Source: Mitsuokella multacida DSM 20544 (lineage in GTDB: Bacteria > Bacillota > Negativicutes > Selenomonadales > Selenomonadaceae). Taken from it: a stretch of 64,000 nucleotides of DNA. The translations under genes and the position numbers were made by a program. The DNA is taken from the NCBI RefSeq assembly GCF_000155955.1, contig NZ_GG697141.2, positions 186,001 to 250,000 of the forward strand. The letters run 5' to 3'. Positions 55,050 to 63,349 of the stretch are shown here, piece after piece (within the stretch, counting starts at the first letter, position 1; each line of letters opens with the position of its first letter). Under the pieces are notes generated by a model. That model had not been told where the DNA came from. It did no database searches and was given only the letters and a program-made list of their open reading frames with translations.

Positions 55050-56282
55050 ATGGATAAGAAAATCAGTACGGCACGCATCCGCAAGAACCTGGAAGACCTG
55101 AAAGCCTTTACGGCAACACCGGGCAAGGGATGCACGCGTATGCCGTTTTCCAAGGAAACAAGAGCTGCGGCAGAATATCTGAAAGCAGCGATGAAAGACG
55201 CTGGCCTTGATGTGGTGGAAGACTGTGTCGGCAATATCATCGGCACACGCAAGGGCAAAGACAGCAGCCTGCCGGCCATCGTCTGCGGATCACATTATGA
55301 TTCTGTATATAATGGCGGCGATTACGATGGTATCGCTGGCGTGGTGGTAGCGATTGAGTTGGCGCGTATCTTGCAGGAAGAAAATGCGATGCTCGATACG
55401 GATTTCGTCGTTGTAGCCTTCATGGATGAAGAGGGATGTCGCTTTGGTACGGGCTATTTTGGTTCGTATTCCATCCTTGGTGAGATGGATGTGGAACAGT
55501 GCAAGCGCTTCAAGGACCGGGATGATATCAGTGTTTATGACGCCATGCAGCGTTATGGCCTGGACCCAGAGAAGGTTACGGAGGCTGCCTGGGACAAGAA
55601 CCGCATTGGCCATTATATCGAGATGCACATTGAACAGGGGCCTGTCCTCGATGCAGAGAAACTGGAGTTTGGCCTTGTCAACTGTATCGTTGGCATTCAA
55701 CGTTACTTATTCACAGTACATGGCCGTTCGGACCATGCAGGGACGACGCCGATGCACATGCGCAAAGATGCTGTCGATATTGCGACGAAAGTCATCAGCA
55801 AGATCGGGGATCTGGCGCGCGCTGAAGAACCAGGTACCGTGGCGACGGTCGGATTTATCCATGCCGTCCCTGGTGGCATGAATGTCGTTGCTCAGGAGAT
55901 GTCCTTCAGTGTCGATATCCGCTCGACAAAGAACGAGATCATCGACAAGATTGCCAAGAAGATACAGGCGCTTTTGGAAGAGGAAACGTCGAAATGTGGT
56001 GCATCGTATTCGTACGAGACAAAACTCAGCATCACGCCTGTCGATATGAGCAGTGCAATGCTGGACATGATGGAAGATTCCTGCAAGAAACATGGCTACC
56101 AGGCCATCCGCATGCCAAGTGGCGCTGGTCATGACGCACTGGCCATCGGCCAGCATCATGATACCGTCATGCTCTTTGTGCCGAGCAAAGATGGACGCAG
56201 TCATTGCCAGGAGGAGCATACGGAGTATGAGTCCTTCGGCAAGGCGACAGAAGTCTTATACGATTTGATCCATACGCTGTAA
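55050..56282 (+). CDS. allC: Allantoate amidohydrolase (M20 family)
   Basis: A 410-residue Zn/Mn amidase with intact family motifs: CGSHYDSVYNGGDYDG, FMDEEGCRFGTGYFGS, HIEQGPVLD and PSGAGHDALAIGQ. It is expected to cleave allantoate to (S)-ureidoglycine, CO2 and ammonia, feeding AllE. N-carbamoyl-L-amino-acid hydrolases look very similar, so the substrate rests on the neighbours (allantoinases, AllE). It shares the family layout with the gene at 48602 but matches the consensus better. GGAG lies 9 nt upstream of the start. Confidence 0.83.
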   Translation: MDKKISTARIRKNLEDLKAFTATPGKGCTRMPFSKETRAAAEYLKAAMKDAGLDVVEDCVGNIIGTRKGKDSSLPAIVCGSHYDSVYNGGDYDGIAGVVVAIELARILQEENAMLDTDFVVVAFMDEEGCRFGTGYFGSYSILGEMDVEQCKRFKDRDDISVYDAMQRYGLDPEKVTEAAWDKNRIGHYIEMHIEQGPVLDAEKLEFGLVNCIVGIQRYLFTVHGRSDHAGTTPMHMRKDAVDIATKVISKIGDLARAEEPGTVATVGFIHAVPGGMNVVAQEMSFSVDIRSTKNEIIDKIAKKIQALLEEETSKCGASYSYETKLSITPVDMSSAMLDMMEDSCKKHGYQAIRMPSGAGHDALAIGQHHDTVMLFVPSKDGRSHCQEEHTEYESFGKATEVLYDLIHTL

Positions 56283-56327
56283 GGCGTGACAGCTGCTAGT
56301 ATAGCTGTGATTATCATGGGGGCGAAG

Positions 56328-57698
56328 ATGATGTTTGATTTGGTCGTGAAGAATGGCAGGATTGTCACATCTGATCAGATTTTTTCCGCAAATGTTGGCG
56401 TGAAGGGCGAAATGATTGCCGCGATTTTTGCACCGGGGCTGCCGTTTGAGGCAAAAGACGTGATTGATGCAAAAGGGAAATACGTATTCCCTGGCGGCAT
56501 TGACAGCCATGCGCACCTGAATGATCCAGGATATAATTGGCGCGAAGATTACACGCATGGTACAGCAGCTGCTATCGTTGGCGGCTATACGACCATCATC
56601 GATATGCCCTTGCAGAATGAGCCGGCGATGACCAATGGCAATATCATGGATAAGAAACTGGAAATCGTTGCGCCACAGGCTTATACCGATTACTGTTTCT
56701 GGGGTGGACTGGTCGACTATAACTTTGCTGACCTCAAAGAACTCGATGTAAAAGGCTGCGTCGCCTTCAAGAGTTTCATCGGGCCGGTCTCTCCCGATTA
56801 TGTACCGCTGACCATTGGTCAGGCGCGCGAAGCGATGGAGATCCTCAGGGAATTCGATGCGAGAGCCGGTTTCCATTGTGAGGACTATTCCCTGATCAAA
56901 TGGGGCGAAGAACGAGCTAAGCGCAAAGCAAAGCCAGATTGGCAGGATTTCCTGGATTCACGCCCGGTCATTGCAGAGCTCATCGCGACGCAGAATATCA
57001 TCGAATGTGCCAGAGAAACTGGTGCTAAAGTGCATATCTGCCATGTCAGCCATCCGAAGGTCGCTCAGGCAATCAAGGAAGCACAACTCGATGGCGTGGA
57101 TGTCACGGCAGAGACCTGTGGGCACTATCTGAGCATGACCGATAAGGATGTATTGGCGCATGGAAGCCTCTTCAAATGCGCACCACCTCTGCGCAGCGCA
57201 GAAGATGTCGATGCGCTCTGGCATTATGTTGAAGATGGCACGCTTTCTTGCATCGGTTCCGATCACTCTCCCTGTGAGCTCAGCGAAAAGAGTGAGGAAA
57301 AGCATGGCATCTTTGGGGCATGGGGTGGCATTTCGAGCATCCAGAGTACCATACAGGCAGCCTATAGCGAAGGTGTTGTCAAACGGGGAATCAGTCCAAC
57401 TGTCATTGCCCATGCCATTGGCGAGGGCCCTGCCCGTGTCTTTGGACTCTATGGCAAAAAGGGCGCCATCCGTCCAGGGTTCGATGCGGACATGGTCATC
57501 CTCGACCCGGATGCCAAATGGGAAATCACAGCAGATTCCCTGTACTATGTCAATAAGATTTCTGCTTTTGTCGGCATGAAAGGGCAGGGGCTTCCCGTCT
57601 GCACTATCCTGCGAGGTAAAGTCATGGCCCGAAATGGCAAATTGGTCGGTGAAAAAGGCTTTGGAAAATTCGTAAAGAAACAGTGGGCAGAAGGATGA
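56328..57698 (+). CDS. Allantoinase-like cyclic amidohydrolase, divergent paralogue
   Basis: A 456-residue metal-dependent hydrolase of the allantoinase/dihydropyrimidinase/hydantoinase group. It shows the H-x-H pair in GGIDSHAHLNDPG, the carbamylated-Lys position in VAFKSFIGP, HCEDYS, the His of ICHVSHPK, and the metal Asp in GSDHSPCEL. It differs from the next gene in the substrate-loop and C-terminal segments. A second stereospecificity or a related ring substrate (hydantoin, dihydropyrimidine) is possible. ATG 56328 is chosen, with GGGGG 5 nt upstream; GTG 56286 lacks such a site. Confidence 0.78.
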   Translation: MMFDLVVKNGRIVTSDQIFSANVGVKGEMIAAIFAPGLPFEAKDVIDAKGKYVFPGGIDSHAHLNDPGYNWREDYTHGTAAAIVGGYTTIIDMPLQNEPAMTNGNIMDKKLEIVAPQAYTDYCFWGGLVDYNFADLKELDVKGCVAFKSFIGPVSPDYVPLTIGQAREAMEILREFDARAGFHCEDYSLIKWGEERAKRKAKPDWQDFLDSRPVIAELIATQNIIECARETGAKVHICHVSHPKVAQAIKEAQLDGVDVTAETCGHYLSMTDKDVLAHGSLFKCAPPLRSAEDVDALWHYVEDGTLSCIGSDHSPCELSEKSEEKHGIFGAWGGISSIQSTIQAAYSEGVVKRGISPTVIAHAIGEGPARVFGLYGKKGAIRPGFDADMVILDPDAKWEITADSLYYVNKISAFVGMKGQGLPVCTILRGKVMARNGKLVGEKGFGKFVKKQWAEG

Positions 57699-57713
57699 TG
57701 GGGGTGCTTTACC

Positions 57714-59069
57714 ATGTCGAATACTTATTCATTGCTGATCCGTGGCGGCAAGGTCATGCTTCCTGAGGGAATGCAGCAGGTCGATATCGCTGTCGAGGGA
57801 GAAAAGATTGTTGAAATCGGGCCATCTCTTTCTGGCTCCGCAGACCGTGAAATCGATGCCACGGGAAAAGTAGTGTTCCCTGGTACTTTTGATGGTCACG
57901 TGCATTTCGATGAGCCTGGCCGTACAGAATGGGAAACCATCAAGGACGGCAGCGCAGGTCTTGCAGCTGGTGGCGGCACGACATTCATCGATATGCCGCT
58001 CAACTCCAGTCCTTGCTTGCTCGATAAGGAAGAATTCCAGAAAAAATATGATATTGCCAGCCATGATTCCTACACGGATTTTGGGTTCTGGGGTGGCTTG
58101 ACGCCCGACAATCTCGACCGGCTCGAAGAATTGGCTGCCTGTGGCGTGGTCGGATTCAAGGCATTCTCTTGCTACAGCGGCATCCCAGAGTTCAAGGGCA
58201 TTGATGATTATTCCGCACTTAAAGGCATGGAAATCATCAAGAAGCTCGGGCTCCCTCTCATGGTCCATTGCGAAAATGATGCACTGACCGCAAAACTCGG
58301 GGCTGAACAGGCGGCAGCTGGACGCGATGATGCCTGGGCGTATTTTGCGGCACATGCTCCCATCACAGAGATTGAGAGTATCACGCGCATGATCACCTTC
58401 GCCGAGGAAACGGGCGTCAAGCTGATCATCGCGCATGCATCCCTTGGCAAGAGCATCGACATCATCAATGCAGCGCGTGTAAGAGGTGTCGATGTATCAG
58501 TAGAGACGATCGGGCAGTACCTGATCCTGACGGATGAAGAGGTCGCAGCTCTCGGCCCAGTGGCAAAATGCTCGCCGCCGGTCCGCAGCAAGGAGAACCA
58601 GCCACTCATGTGGGCACATCTCTTGGCAGGTGATATTGATTATGTGGACTCCGATCACTCTCCGTCCGACCCATCTTTGAAAGAGGGCGTTTCTTTCATG
58701 AAGGCATGGGGTGGCATCGCTTCTGTACAGCACACGCTGACAGGGCTGCTTACGCACGGCTACCATGCGCGGAAAGTGCCATTAGCAAGAATCATGAAGC
58801 TGACCTGTGAGAACATGCCAAAATCTCTCCGGATTGAGGGAAAAGGAAAGATCGCGGTAGGCTATGATGCAGATTTTGCACTGATAGATCTGAATCGAGA
58901 ATACATCCTGAAAGCCGACGATATCCTTTACAAGCATCATGTTAGCCCCTATATGGGGACGCGCTTCAAAGGCGCTGTCGATGAGACAATCCTTCGTGGA
59001 CAGACCATCATGAGAGATGGGAAAATCATCGGCACGCCGCGTGGCCGCATGATCATGTGCAAAGGATGA
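57714..59069 (+). CDS. allB: Allantoinase
   Basis: A 451-residue cyclic amidohydrolase that opens allantoin to allantoate. It has GTFDGHVHFDEPGRTEWE (H-x-H), GFKAFSCYSG with the Lys for the bridging carbamate, MVHCEND, LIIAHASLGKS, AKCSPPVR and DSDHSPSDPS. The end, HVSPYMGTRFKGAVDETILRG, is very like known AllB proteins. It starts 15 bp after the other allantoinase-like gene and lies just before the permease, matching the order of use: uptake, ring opening, then AllC and AllE. Confidence 0.9.
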   Translation: MSNTYSLLIRGGKVMLPEGMQQVDIAVEGEKIVEIGPSLSGSADREIDATGKVVFPGTFDGHVHFDEPGRTEWETIKDGSAGLAAGGGTTFIDMPLNSSPCLLDKEEFQKKYDIASHDSYTDFGFWGGLTPDNLDRLEELAACGVVGFKAFSCYSGIPEFKGIDDYSALKGMEIIKKLGLPLMVHCENDALTAKLGAEQAAAGRDDAWAYFAAHAPITEIESITRMITFAEETGVKLIIAHASLGKSIDIINAARVRGVDVSVETIGQYLILTDEEVAALGPVAKCSPPVRSKENQPLMWAHLLAGDIDYVDSDHSPSDPSLKEGVSFMKAWGGIASVQHTLTGLLTHGYHARKVPLARIMKLTCENMPKSLRIEGKGKIAVGYDADFALIDLNREYILKADDILYKHHVSPYMGTRFKGAVDETILRGQTIMRDGKIIGTPRGRMIMCKG

Positions 59070-59107
59070 CAATCTACCATGAATTACCAGAAAAAGGAGT
59101 GGTCTCC

Positions 59108-60457
59108 ATGTGTGTAGCGATAAACAAGGCAGCAGGAATCGATGAATCACTGCTGCCCAAGAAGCCGGAGGAACGGAAGCTCAATCCGTGGAACTATATG
59201 TCGATGTGGCTCGGAGATGGTGTAAATCTCGGTAATATGACTCTCGGTGGAAGTCTTGTCGTTGCGGGTACAGCCATGATGAATATCTACCAGACACTGG
59301 CGGCGGCGTTCATTGCCATTGCAATCATATCCGTGATTTTTTCTCTGAATGATAGTTTTGGCTATAAGACAGGAATCCCGTATGTCATGCAGCTCCGCAT
59401 GTCCTTCGGTGCCAAAGGCAGCATCATCTCATCACTGCTCCGCGGCATCCCTGCCATCGTATGGTATGGTTTCCAGAGCTGGATTGGTGCAACGGCACTG
59501 AATGAGATACTGAAGATTGTTGCTGGCATCGATCAGCAATTCATGTGCTTCATCGTCATGCAAGCTGTGCAGATTGTCCTCTCTTTCTTTGGTTTCAAGG
59601 CCATCAAATGGGTAGAATCGATTATCTCGGTTGTCATTATGCTGGCACTGCTCTATGTCTTCTATATCCTTCTATCTCAGCATAGTGCAGAAATCGTCAG
59701 TACGTGGGTTGATGCGGAAGGAACCTGGGGAATTGAATTCTTTGGCTTCATCATGGCATTCATGGGTAACTATGCGGCAATTTTTCTTTCTGCTGCGGAT
59801 TATTCACGCGAACTGGAACCTGGCATCAGCCATGGAAAACGCGGCTTGCTGTATTTCTGTCCGATTGCTCTGGCTTATGGAACCGTCCTCTGCATCGGCG
59901 CTATGCTCGCATCGGTAACGGGGATTTCCAACCCAGCAAAGGCCATTCCGATGGTCGTTAATAATCCGTCAATCAGTGTATTCATTTCCGCATTCATCGT
60001 CATGGGTGCTGTCGCTGTAAATATGGTTGCCAATATCGTGCCGCCTACCTATGTCACGGTTCTCCTGACGAAGGTACGCTATCGTATGGCGGTTATCATC
60101 ACTGGCGTGCTTGCTGTATGCAGCTGCCCGTGGATCTTAGTGCAGGATTCTTCGGCTATGGGGTTGACCTACTTCATCCTCATCTATTCCGCATTCCTCG
60201 GTCCAATTGTTGCCATACTCTTGATTGAGTACTACATTCTGCGCAAGCAAGAAATTGATATTGCGACGATTTATTCCTCAAAAGAATCTATGCCGGGATA
60301 CAATAAAGCCGCTATCCTTGCCATGTGCCTAGGAGCTGTCGCCGCTTTCCTAGAGGTTAAGCTGGCATGGTGCCTCGGATTTTTTATTGGGGGTATAGCG
60401 TATTATTTCCTCATGAAATATACTTCGCTTGGTGCAGGATTCCGCACGGACATATGA
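59108..60457 (+). CDS. NCS1-family allantoin permease
   Basis: A 449-residue inner-membrane carrier of the NCS1 nucleobase:cation symporter family (PucI/AllW type), with about twelve hydrophobic segments. The N-terminal LNPWNYMSMWLGDGVNLGNM and the GIPYVMQLRMSFGAKGS segment are family hallmarks. AAGGAG lies 8 nt before the start at 59108; an in-frame ATG at 59057 overlaps allB and was rejected. By context the substrate is allantoin; NCS1 members also carry hydantoins, cytosine and uracil. Confidence 0.87.
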   Translation: MCVAINKAAGIDESLLPKKPEERKLNPWNYMSMWLGDGVNLGNMTLGGSLVVAGTAMMNIYQTLAAAFIAIAIISVIFSLNDSFGYKTGIPYVMQLRMSFGAKGSIISSLLRGIPAIVWYGFQSWIGATALNEILKIVAGIDQQFMCFIVMQAVQIVLSFFGFKAIKWVESIISVVIMLALLYVFYILLSQHSAEIVSTWVDAEGTWGIEFFGFIMAFMGNYAAIFLSAADYSRELEPGISHGKRGLLYFCPIALAYGTVLCIGAMLASVTGISNPAKAIPMVVNNPSISVFISAFIVMGAVAVNMVANIVPPTYVTVLLTKVRYRMAVIITGVLAVCSCPWILVQDSSAMGLTYFILIYSAFLGPIVAILLIEYYILRKQEIDIATIYSSKESMPGYNKAAILAMCLGAVAAFLEVKLAWCLGFFIGGIAYYFLMKYTSLGAGFRTDI

Positions 60458-60486
60458 ACCTATAAAATAAAAGAATTCACTGGAGT

Positions 60487-62070
60487 TTACTGTTGGATAT
60501 CGAGAGCGAGAAGCGCAAGGTAAATCAGATGATTTTCTTCTGCGTTGTCAAACTGGATGTCCAGCAGTTCTTTTATTTTCTCGATGTGGTTGATGGTTGT
60601 ATTCCGGTGCAGATACATCGACTTTGCTGCCAGGCTGGCATTGTAGTTTGCGTTTAGATAAGCACGGAGTGTTCCTGTTAAATTGGTATGATGCTCATGA
60701 TCATATTGGAGGACAGGCTCTAGGAAATTGCGGATCAGGATAGCCTGATTTTGGGGGTGATTACCTATCATAAGAGCAGGGAGGAGATGCAGGTATGAGC
60801 GGATTGAACCAGTATCTTTGGTATTGGTATTCAGTGCTGTCAGGCTTTCCTCTAAGGACTGGCGAATCGATGCTACGCTGTTATGGCAGCTGCTGATACC
60901 GATGGGGATAGGAGAATTTGCATATGGTTTCCATTTCTTTATCAGTCCTCGAGCGAATTGGCGTACTGTATGCAGCGCTTTGAGAGGATGGCAATCCGTA
61001 GGGAATAAGAAAAAGCAACAGAATATGTTATTGTTCGTGCAGATGAAGGGAGTAGAGAATCCAGCCGCTGTTTGCAGGACATCCTGCTTCATCTTGGACA
61101 TCATATCATTGGAAAGCCCTTTTACCGCTGGCAGATTGGTTGTCAGGCAAATCCATGATTTGTGAAAATCAAATCCGTAAAAGAGGCAGAGATTCTTGAT
61201 TTCCTGTTCGGTCAGTTTCTGTTTCTGCATGACTACACGCAGAAAGAAAGACGAATGATGTTCGCGATTCTGAAGGCTGAAGTTCTGTTGCTCGAAGGCG
61301 AGTGCTAATAGTCTTAAGATACATTGCCAGAAATCTTCTGGAGGAATCGCCTGATCTTTTTTATAAAAAATCAGAAGTCTCCCCATTTGGTTGGGAAGAT
61401 CCATGCTCTGCATTTTGTGTGTAGCGTTTTTCAGCATTAGTTTTTCTATGGCAGTGACACCTTGGCTGTAAGCATTTTCCATGATTCGCTGAAACCACTC
61501 ATCATCTGGAAGCGTATTTGTTGGAGCAATAGAACAGAGTGGCATTTCTTGTTCATCAACCAGGCTTACCGGCATTTCTAGGAAATCAGCGAGTTTCTGT
61601 AACAGGTCATCCCAAGAGGAACGGTTGAGTACATCATCCATGAAATTTTGGATGAATTCTTGCCGTGCAATCGGCAGAGCATGCGCTTCGATATCTAGCT
61701 GATTGAAAACAACCTGAGAAATGGTAGAAAAACCGTAGAAGAAAGGCAACTCGATGATCGGGAAGTCGAGTTTTGCCGCTTCATCCAGGATGGCTTCTGG
61801 AATTGACCGAAAGTAACGACGAATCTTGATGGCAAGTGCAGCGCATCCGAATTCTTTCAGGTCGCGGACAATACTGCGCTGCAATTCTGGGTTGTCCAGA
61901 AATATAAAGCCTGTCGTTAAAATCAACTCATCCTTCTTGAACCACTTGCTGACATCTGGATTATCCAAAACATTCACGCTTCGAATGGGGCTGTTGATGT
62001 GATTAAAGCTGGTGAGTAAGCGCAGATTACTCAGGCCACTTTCCTTCAGTAGCCATTTGATTGTTGGCAT
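60487..62070 (-). CDS. pucR: PucR/CdaR-family transcriptional regulator
   Basis: A 527-residue regulator with an N-terminal purine-catabolism (PucR) domain (residues ~5-125, containing WFKKDELILTTGF and CAALAIKIRRYF). A middle sensory part and a C-terminal PucR-type helix-turn-helix follow (LRAYLNANYNASLAAKSMYL, then HRNTTINHIEKIKELLD). Members activate purine or allantoin genes in response to pathway metabolites. It is convergent to the allantoin operon, 29 bp from the permease stop. GGAGGAG precedes the start. I infer control of the 48478 promoter and possibly of its own. Confidence 0.88.
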   Translation of the reverse strand: MPTIKWLLKESGLSNLRLLTSFNHINSPIRSVNVLDNPDVSKWFKKDELILTTGFIFLDNPELQRSIVRDLKEFGCAALAIKIRRYFRSIPEAILDEAAKLDFPIIELPFFYGFSTISQVVFNQLDIEAHALPIARQEFIQNFMDDVLNRSSWDDLLQKLADFLEMPVSLVDEQEMPLCSIAPTNTLPDDEWFQRIMENAYSQGVTAIEKLMLKNATHKMQSMDLPNQMGRLLIFYKKDQAIPPEDFWQCILRLLALAFEQQNFSLQNREHHSSFFLRVVMQKQKLTEQEIKNLCLFYGFDFHKSWICLTTNLPAVKGLSNDMMSKMKQDVLQTAAGFSTPFICTNNNIFCCFFLFPTDCHPLKALHTVRQFARGLIKKWKPYANSPIPIGISSCHNSVASIRQSLEESLTALNTNTKDTGSIRSYLHLLPALMIGNHPQNQAILIRNFLEPVLQYDHEHHTNLTGTLRAYLNANYNASLAAKSMYLHRNTTINHIEKIKELLDIQFDNAEENHLIYLALLALDIQQ

Positions 62071-62105
62071 AGAACTCCTCCCTCACAAAATGGAACCCTT
62101 GCATC

Positions 62106-62172
62106 CCTATACTAGCAGTCCGTCCTTATCTTCGATTACCATCAGTATAGGTCATGAAGCATATTCGTGCAA
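62106..62172 (-). promoter_or_regulatory. pucR promoter with spaced inverted repeat
   Basis: On the minus strand TTGCAC (62172-62167) and TATACT (62149-62144) have a 17-bp spacer. The -10 box is part of AGTATAGG (62144-62151), which is a perfect inverted copy of CCTATACT at 62106-62113. Two 8-bp sites around the start point could allow autoregulation. Confidence 0.5.
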
Positions 62173-62278
62173 TACCGATTTACACAGACTGTTCTACACT
62201 CTCTGGACTCGTAGTGCCGGACTGATGACATTGAGATGAACAAATGATATTCGGGAGGGCGCCCCGTACTGTCCTGAC
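62173..62278. other. Intergenic sequence between divergent pucR and rbgA promoters
   Basis: About 100 bases with no gene, repeat or strong hairpin that I can support. Confidence 0.5.
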
Positions 62279-62307
62279 TTTACAAGGCGCAAGAAGTCCG
62301 ATACAAT
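62279..62307 (+). promoter_or_regulatory. Promoter of rbgA
   Basis: TTTACA (62279-62284) and TACAAT (62302-62307) with an exact 17-bp spacer, about 120 bp upstream of rbgA. Confidence 0.68.
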
Positions 62308-62341
62308 AAAGATAGCTGTACAAGTTGGTACAGCTGTCTTT
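62308..62341 (+). other. Hairpin at the predicted 5' end of the rbgA leader
   Basis: AGCTGTAC and GTACAGCT form a perfect 8-bp stem (62314-62335) with loop AAGTTG, extended by AAAGA/TCTTT. It begins almost exactly at the expected transcription start and is followed by TCTTTCTC. It could be a 5'-end stabiliser or an early terminator. Confidence 0.5.
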
Positions 62342-62425
62342 CTCTATTATAAGGAAACACCTCTCGGTTGATGAGAAAATGGGCTTGCCCACCATGGGGC
62401 AGATTTTGGAGGAATAAGGATACAG

Positions 62426-63349
62426 ATGGATAAAGAAACAAGAAATGACCTGCCGGGAATCCAGTGGTTCCCTGGCCATATGAAGAAGGCGCAGCGGCTC
62501 ATCGAGGAGAACCTCAAGCTCGTCGATGTTGTCATCGAGCTGCTCGATGCGCGCATCCCGGCGAGCAGTGCCAACCCGATGCTCGCCGAGATCATCAAGG
62601 GCAAGCCAAGGCTCATCGCGCTCAACAAGTCGGACCTCGCGGATGCGGCGAGCACGAAGCGCTGGCTCGCGTATTTCCGCGCGCAGGGCATTCCGGCGGT
62701 TGCGATTGACTCGGTCAAGGGACGCGGCATGAAGCAGCTCGTCGCGAAGGCGGAGGAACTCGCGCGTCCGAAGACGGACCGCTTCGTCAAGGCTGGCGGT
62801 CGTCCGCGCGCGGCGCGCTGCATGATCCTCGGCATCCCGAATGTCGGCAAGTCGTCGCTCATAAACCGCCTGGCCGGTGCGGTCAAGGCGAAGGCGGCGG
62901 ACAAGCCGGGCGTGACGCGCGCGAAGCAGTGGATCAAGATCGGCGCGGCGCTCGACCTGCTCGACACGCCGGGCATCCTCTGGCCGAAGTTCGAGGACCA
63001 GACGGTCGGCCTGAAGCTCGCGTTCACGGGCGCGATCAACGATGAAATCTACGACCGCGAGCAGGTCACGGCGCTCTTGCTCTCGGTCATGCGCCGCGAC
63101 TATCCGGAGCGCTTGCAGGAGCGATTCAAGTTCAAGGGCGAGATGCCGGAAGACGGGCTGGCGCTGCTCGAGGCCATTGGCCGCAAGCGCGGCTGCCTCG
63201 TCAAGGGCGGCGTGGTCGACCTCGAGAAGGCGCAGAACATCGTGCTGACGGAGTTCCGCAGTGGCAAGCTCGGCCTTGTCACGCTCGATGAGGTGCCGCA
63301 GGCCCCTGCAACGGAACCGGCCGGTGAAGAGCGGGGGGATGAGGCATGA
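62426..63349 (+). CDS. rbgA: Ribosome biogenesis GTPase RbgA (YlqF)
   Basis: A 307-residue circularly permuted GTPase needed for late assembly of the 50S subunit. The G motifs come in permuted order: G4 LNKSDLAD (about residue 67), G1 IPNVGKSSLINRL (about 136), then G3 DTPGILWPKF (about 180). The N-terminal GIQWFPGHMKKAQRLI is characteristic of YlqF. The C-terminal helical domain binds rRNA. GGAGG and AAGGA lie upstream of the start. The stop overlaps the rnhB start as ATGA. Confidence 0.95.
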   Translation: MDKETRNDLPGIQWFPGHMKKAQRLIEENLKLVDVVIELLDARIPASSANPMLAEIIKGKPRLIALNKSDLADAASTKRWLAYFRAQGIPAVAIDSVKGRGMKQLVAKAEELARPKTDRFVKAGGRPRAARCMILGIPNVGKSSLINRLAGAVKAKAADKPGVTRAKQWIKIGAALDLLDTPGILWPKFEDQTVGLKLAFTGAINDEIYDREQVTALLLSVMRRDYPERLQERFKFKGEMPEDGLALLEAIGRKRGCLVKGGVVDLEKAQNIVLTEFRSGKLGLVTLDEVPQAPATEPAGEERGDEA

